NCBI RefSeq assembly: GCF_014905175.1
Contig: NC_057788.1
Location: 26,072,154 to 26,136,153, forward strand
DNA from: Aphidius gifuensis
Lineage: Eukaryota > Arthropoda > Insecta > Hymenoptera > Braconidae
Length of the DNA: 64,000 nucleotides
Reading direction: 5' to 3'
The notes beneath the pieces were generated by a model that was not told where the DNA came from, did no database searches, and was given only the letters and a program-made list of their open reading frames with translations. The position numbers and the translations under genes were made by a program. Positions 59,278-64,000 of the stretch are shown in pieces (position 1 is the stretch's first letter; every line of letters starts with the position of its first letter).

Positions 59278-62200
59278 GTATGTACGTATGTATGTATTAT
59301 GTATGTAGTAGGTGAAGAAAAGAAAAAAAAGAAAAAATCACTGAATTTGAAGCGTAAAGCAGCGATACTAGATTCATTCGTGACATGTATAGGCGACTTT
59401 TTCTTTTACTTTTTTTTTTTTAGTTATTTATTTTTTTATTCTTTCTATTCGAATACGGCAGTCAAGCACGTACAAGAAAACATCAATATGTATACATATA
59501 TATATTTATACGAATGGTAGAGTAAAGGTAGAGCAATTTCGTTTGCAATATCTTGCAGTTCGAGAGGCGAAGGTTTAAAACGCACTAAGGCAGATTTTAG
59601 GATCACCTACCAACTGGGCAGCAGTTATTGACATTTGACTTTTATTCACAAAAAAAAAAACACACACTATTTTTCTCGTTTATTTCGAATCTTGCTCAAT
59701 TACCTTTTTTAGTCGTAAAGAGTAACTTTACAATTTTCATTCGAAGTTTTTACTGCTCATCCACCTTTTGCAGAGTTCAACTTTTATTTATTTTATTTTA
59801 TCGCTATTTTTATTTTTATTTCAAAATACATATTCCCTTTTTTTTTTTTCATTATAAAAATAACATTTATATGTATCTAGTTTTTCTTTTTTTGTAATTA
59901 AATAATCGCTTTTATTTTATTTTTTTTAAATATCTAGGCTTGTTAATCAGTGAAATAGATCAGCGTTTAGTCAGGCATTTATAATTCATGTGGAAAATGT
60001 TTTATATGGAGTATATCTTTGTGGAAAAAAAATATGATATAGTACATAACATTCTCTACATAGGTTATATGCATGTCTGACTAAATACTGATCATTTCTA
60101 CTGATTAACTAGCCTAGATCTATGCTATGTATAATTATACATATGTTTTATATATAAAATAATTCCGGTAGATGTATTTATAGTGCATATATGCCTGATA
60201 CTTGGAAAATGTTCACTTTGAAAACTTGAAAAATATTTTATCTTGAAAAATAAAATATTTGTTCATTTGTAAATAAAAATTTTTTTTTCAAGTATACTCA
60301 AAGTACAAAAATATTTTGGCTTTTAGTTTTAAATACTTGTAAAAATATAATATTTTTTTACTTATTTTCAATAATTATTATTTCATTTTTGAATAAATAA
60401 ATTTACGTTTAAAACATATGCATTTTTATGAAAAAATTTATGGAAAATTTGTGAGAGTATTTGACGTTATTGATATATGCAAGTTTTCACCTTGATGCAG
60501 ATGTAAAGTCAAACGTGACAACACGCTTAAGCAACCTTTAGTGTCCAACAAATTCAACGACACACACGTTTCGTGTTTCTCTGCAGTCTTTTCCACCCCG
60601 AAACGTTGGAAAATTGTGTGAGACGCGTGGTAAGAGAAGAGAGTCACAAAAAAAAAAAAAAAAAAAATAACAAAAAACCAGGACAAAAAGGGTGAACTGT
60701 CGGGTCTTTGTCACCACGCGGGTGCACCGACCCCTGTAACTTGACACGTCCACGTGTCGAATAACTCTACATATATTTATACATATTATATATATATAAA
60801 ATAACAACAATTTACACGCGATTTTTCATTTGACTAACACTATTTATATTCATGATGAGTTCAACCCTTTTATATTTGTCGTCATTAACGTACGTATTAT
60901 CTCTTTCATATCGTATTTCAATATTATTATCGTAAAAACATAGACATTTGTAATCAGTATAGCGTGGAATAAATGACAGTAGGAAAAGGGTGACAAATCT
61001 CAAATGTAAGTTCTCACGAAACCTTGTGATAAAATTGATAAAGTATACGGTTCTCAAGAAGTTGTTATCACAAATGATATATGTCTACTTTCATGTAATT
61101 AAATTGACGTATAAAAAAAAAAAAGTTAAAAGAGAAAAATAAATATATAACTTTAATGATAAAAATGTCATTTGTAAATTTAAAGAATTTATAGCAAAGT
61201 AGATGAATTAAATTAAATTAGATTTGCGAATAAAATAACAAAAAAAAAAAAAAACTAAATAAACAATATTAAAAAACAAAAAATAAAGATAAAATCCGAG
61301 AGACTTTTTTATATGGCTGCGTCGAGACACACAAAAGAGGGGTGAATGACAAGTGCCAATCGGTGTTGGACGGGTTATCGAAAGGCATTGATACACATCG
61401 AGGTGTTTCTCAACCCTCAATGCCGCAAATGAGGGAGAATGAGGAGAAAGATAGAAAGACATACACTGAGTGTATATTGTGTGTATATATATATGAACAG
61501 ACGATAGGGGGATAGAGAAGAAGAAGAAGGAGTAGGTAGTTCAGGCAGTTGAAAGGGCTTCAGGCTAAATTTACGTGTGTGTAATATTGCACAAATTCAC
61601 AGTCTCCAGCATGTTTTTGCATACACAAGGCTAACACACTTTAGAGGGGTGTAAAACGTGCGTTGTACTGCAAAGAGTGACAGGGAATTTTAAAATGAAA
61701 ATTTCATATATAGATTGTTGTGGGTGTGTGTGTTTGTAAATATACTTGTTGGGCTGAACTATCAGTGTGCATGTGTGTGTGTATATATTATTTTAACTAT
61801 ACATGTATATATTTATTGTGACGTTGGGGTGTCTGAAGCAGCTCCTCGAATCAAAATCCGTCGCCTAACCCCTTTTGCATCACCTTCGTTTCACACCTCA
61901 TTCGCATCCAGGCTTCGTTAACAATCTATCTTCATTTTCCACCGCATATACGTGCACTTATTTACTTGTTATTCTCTGATCCATGCATAATATCATGCAA
62001 AAAAAGAAAAAAAATTATTTACATTCACTTTTTTTTTTTTTTATTTCTATCGAGGAAAAATAAATATTCGTATTTATTGATGTACAAAATTAATACTTAT
62101 ATTATATTAAATTAATTGGTGTTGCTTTGATATAATTATTTTCTATTGTTTTGAAAATTATCAAAAAGAAAAGTAAATAATTGAGATAGATGAGCATGTC

Positions 62201-64000
62201 ATTTGTATCTGGAATATATGCATGAATTAACTTTTTTGATATAATATAACTATATAACATGTTGATGCAAGACAACGTCTAGAATTTAGATGATACTATA
62301 TAGCAGTGCTTATTTATGCATCTAATCATGTACACCAACTGCAGATATGCGTTTATTTTAACATGAGAGTACACGAGAGTAATATGCTCCGGAGGCGTTC
62401 GTATGTCGTCCTTTAAGAGAAAATCACCGTTCTCATAAACCAGAAACTTGCGCAATCACAACTTGTTAGAAGTCTGCCTGGGGAGCTTGAACTCATAAAA
62501 AAGTATATACAGTAATTGTAAAATGAAAGAGTGACGAGGTAACAAGAGAAAAGAGTGAATGCTATATATAGTTTTAGTTGCATAAAACATTAAAACACGG
62601 ACCACTTGCCAATATTCAAAATAATTAATTTATATTATCATGATATTACATTTTTAATATTTAATTTAATTGTTTTAGTTGCATAATATTATACTATATA
62701 CAAAAAGTAATTGATAGTATAATTTATGAATTTTTAAACTACCTTTAATAAAATCATTTGAATTATATAATAAAATTTATTTAAAATATAAAATAGAAAA
62801 AAAAAAAAAAAGAGAAAATGTTGATTTAAATTCTAGGTTAAATTGGATTTCAGTCTATTGAGTGTAAAGATTATTCCGAAGCTTTTGGATATATTCTTTC
62901 TGAAAGACGAAAAGTCGAATGAATTCGAGCCGTGATAGGATGATAAGAATACATACATTTATATATGTATATAATGGGACGTGTAGAGTCGATGAAAAGG
63001 GGGAAATTCTTAGCCAAAAAAAAAAAAGAAAGTAAAATAAAAAAAACTGAAAACGAGAAAATAAGGAGAACTGTGAATTAAGGTGCAAGCCTCATGATAA
63101 TCCCTTTAGTATATATATAGCCACGACAAAACTTTATCTCAAAATGAGAGCGTTGCTCGAAGACTTTTCAGCTCAGGTCTGTGTAATCCTCAAACACGAT
63201 ACGAATACGATGAAGGACGAATATAATAAACGACCTTTTTCTAATGGCTATTTTCAATCAAAGTTCATCGTTAACGATAAAATAATAAACCTAATAAGAT
63301 TATATTGAACTTTTTTTTTCCCAAAATTAACATTAATATTTTATTTTTGTCAATTAAACAATATATTTTTTTTCATTTCTAAACTTTGAATTTTTTAACA
63401 TAACAGAGATAAGAGAATGAAAAAATATTTAAATTAATAAAACAGCAACCAATGAATACTTGAATAAAAGCAAATTTTCATAATTAAAACTTTTGATAAA
63501 ATAACTTCGATAAAATAGTTCCAAATTATCGAAATATCAAAGTTTTTTGTTTTTCCTTTTTTTTTATATATATTTTAGCATATTAAAATAAATTATGTAA
63601 TAATATTTTTCAAACAATATATAAAATTTAAAAGTTAATGTGCCAGCATCTTGAAAGTTTTTCAAGTAAATTTAAAATAAATCAAGTCAATCGATATTGT
63701 TAACTATATACGCCTGAATTTTTTATCGATTGGTGGAGAGAATAGTTGTAGGACTAAAGCTTTATCTTGGGGTTAGCAAGGGTCAGACTATGGAATTATT
63801 TAGCGGTGGATAAACCACAGTTTCTGGCCCGCGGAGGAAACACCAAGGTTAATGGCTTTAATTCCCATCGGGCATATAAAAGCTATATATTTTCGTACAC
63901 CATAACTTTAGCCAAGTAATTTCTCAATACATAAAACGTGCAAGTACATGAAAAAAAAAATTTGATAGACATGTATGATATTTTATTCATCTCATCTTCA
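59278..64000. other. Gene-poor DNA to the window end
   Basis: GC-richer patches at 59540-59640, 60470-60760, 61300-61460, 61840-61920, 62360-62490 and 63690-63870. The 61300-61460 patch has a minus-strand frame reading SPHSPSFAALRVEKHLDVYQ and the recurrent CTCAATGCCGCAAATGAG motif. The last patch has a TATAAAAG word at 63878 and could be a promoter for a gene outside the window. Nothing else is supported. Confidence 0.4.

Overview
The window looks like nuclear DNA of an arthropod, most probably an insect. It is strongly A+T rich with many A and T runs, genes are split by short GT-AG introns with T-rich acceptor tracts, and there are no operons or ribosome binding sites. A parasitoid-wasp-like genome would fit, but nothing seen here fixes the species. 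There are no rRNA genes, no tRNA I could recognise, no CRISPR and no intact transposon.

Left part (about 1-21,700) is where nearly all the well supported genes lie. A four-exon gene for an unrecognised low-complexity protein (626-2249, +) converges on an eight-exon gene (2690-4212, -). The second encodes an RIIa docking domain followed by three IQ motifs, the architecture of sperm/cilium proteins such as Sp17. Between it and a small ORF on the other strand (5959-6078, +) sit two sites that match the RFX X-box, the usual switch for ciliary genes. A Cys/Gly/Ser-rich, six-exon gene follows at 14699-17236 (-); its composition recalls insect sperm-tail proteins. A very short, clearly coding gene (18355-19463, -) appears to fire from a GC-rich promoter that also begins a tandemly duplicated unit of about 1.03 kb (19,660-21,715). 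Each copy of that unit can express a tiny two-exon peptide on the other strand.

Right part (about 21,700-64,000) is a gene-poor stretch of more than 40 kb. It is either an intergenic regulatory region or the introns of large genes. It holds isolated GC-richer islands, a few exon-like segments with good splice signals (38878-38996 -, 45616-45738 +, 48474-48533 +, 59236-59277 +), one FLYWCH-like gene remnant (54250-54483, -), perfect palindromes and simple repeats. Most of the longer open frames here are T-rich or A-rich noise.

How it may fit together: the RIIa/IQ gene, the X-box pair, the Cys-rich gene and the low-complexity gene at the left edge could form a male-germline/cilium neighbourhood, but only the RIIa/IQ domain call and the X-boxes support this directly. 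All exon models were made by hand from splice signals and reading-phase consistency. No homology search or transcript data was available.
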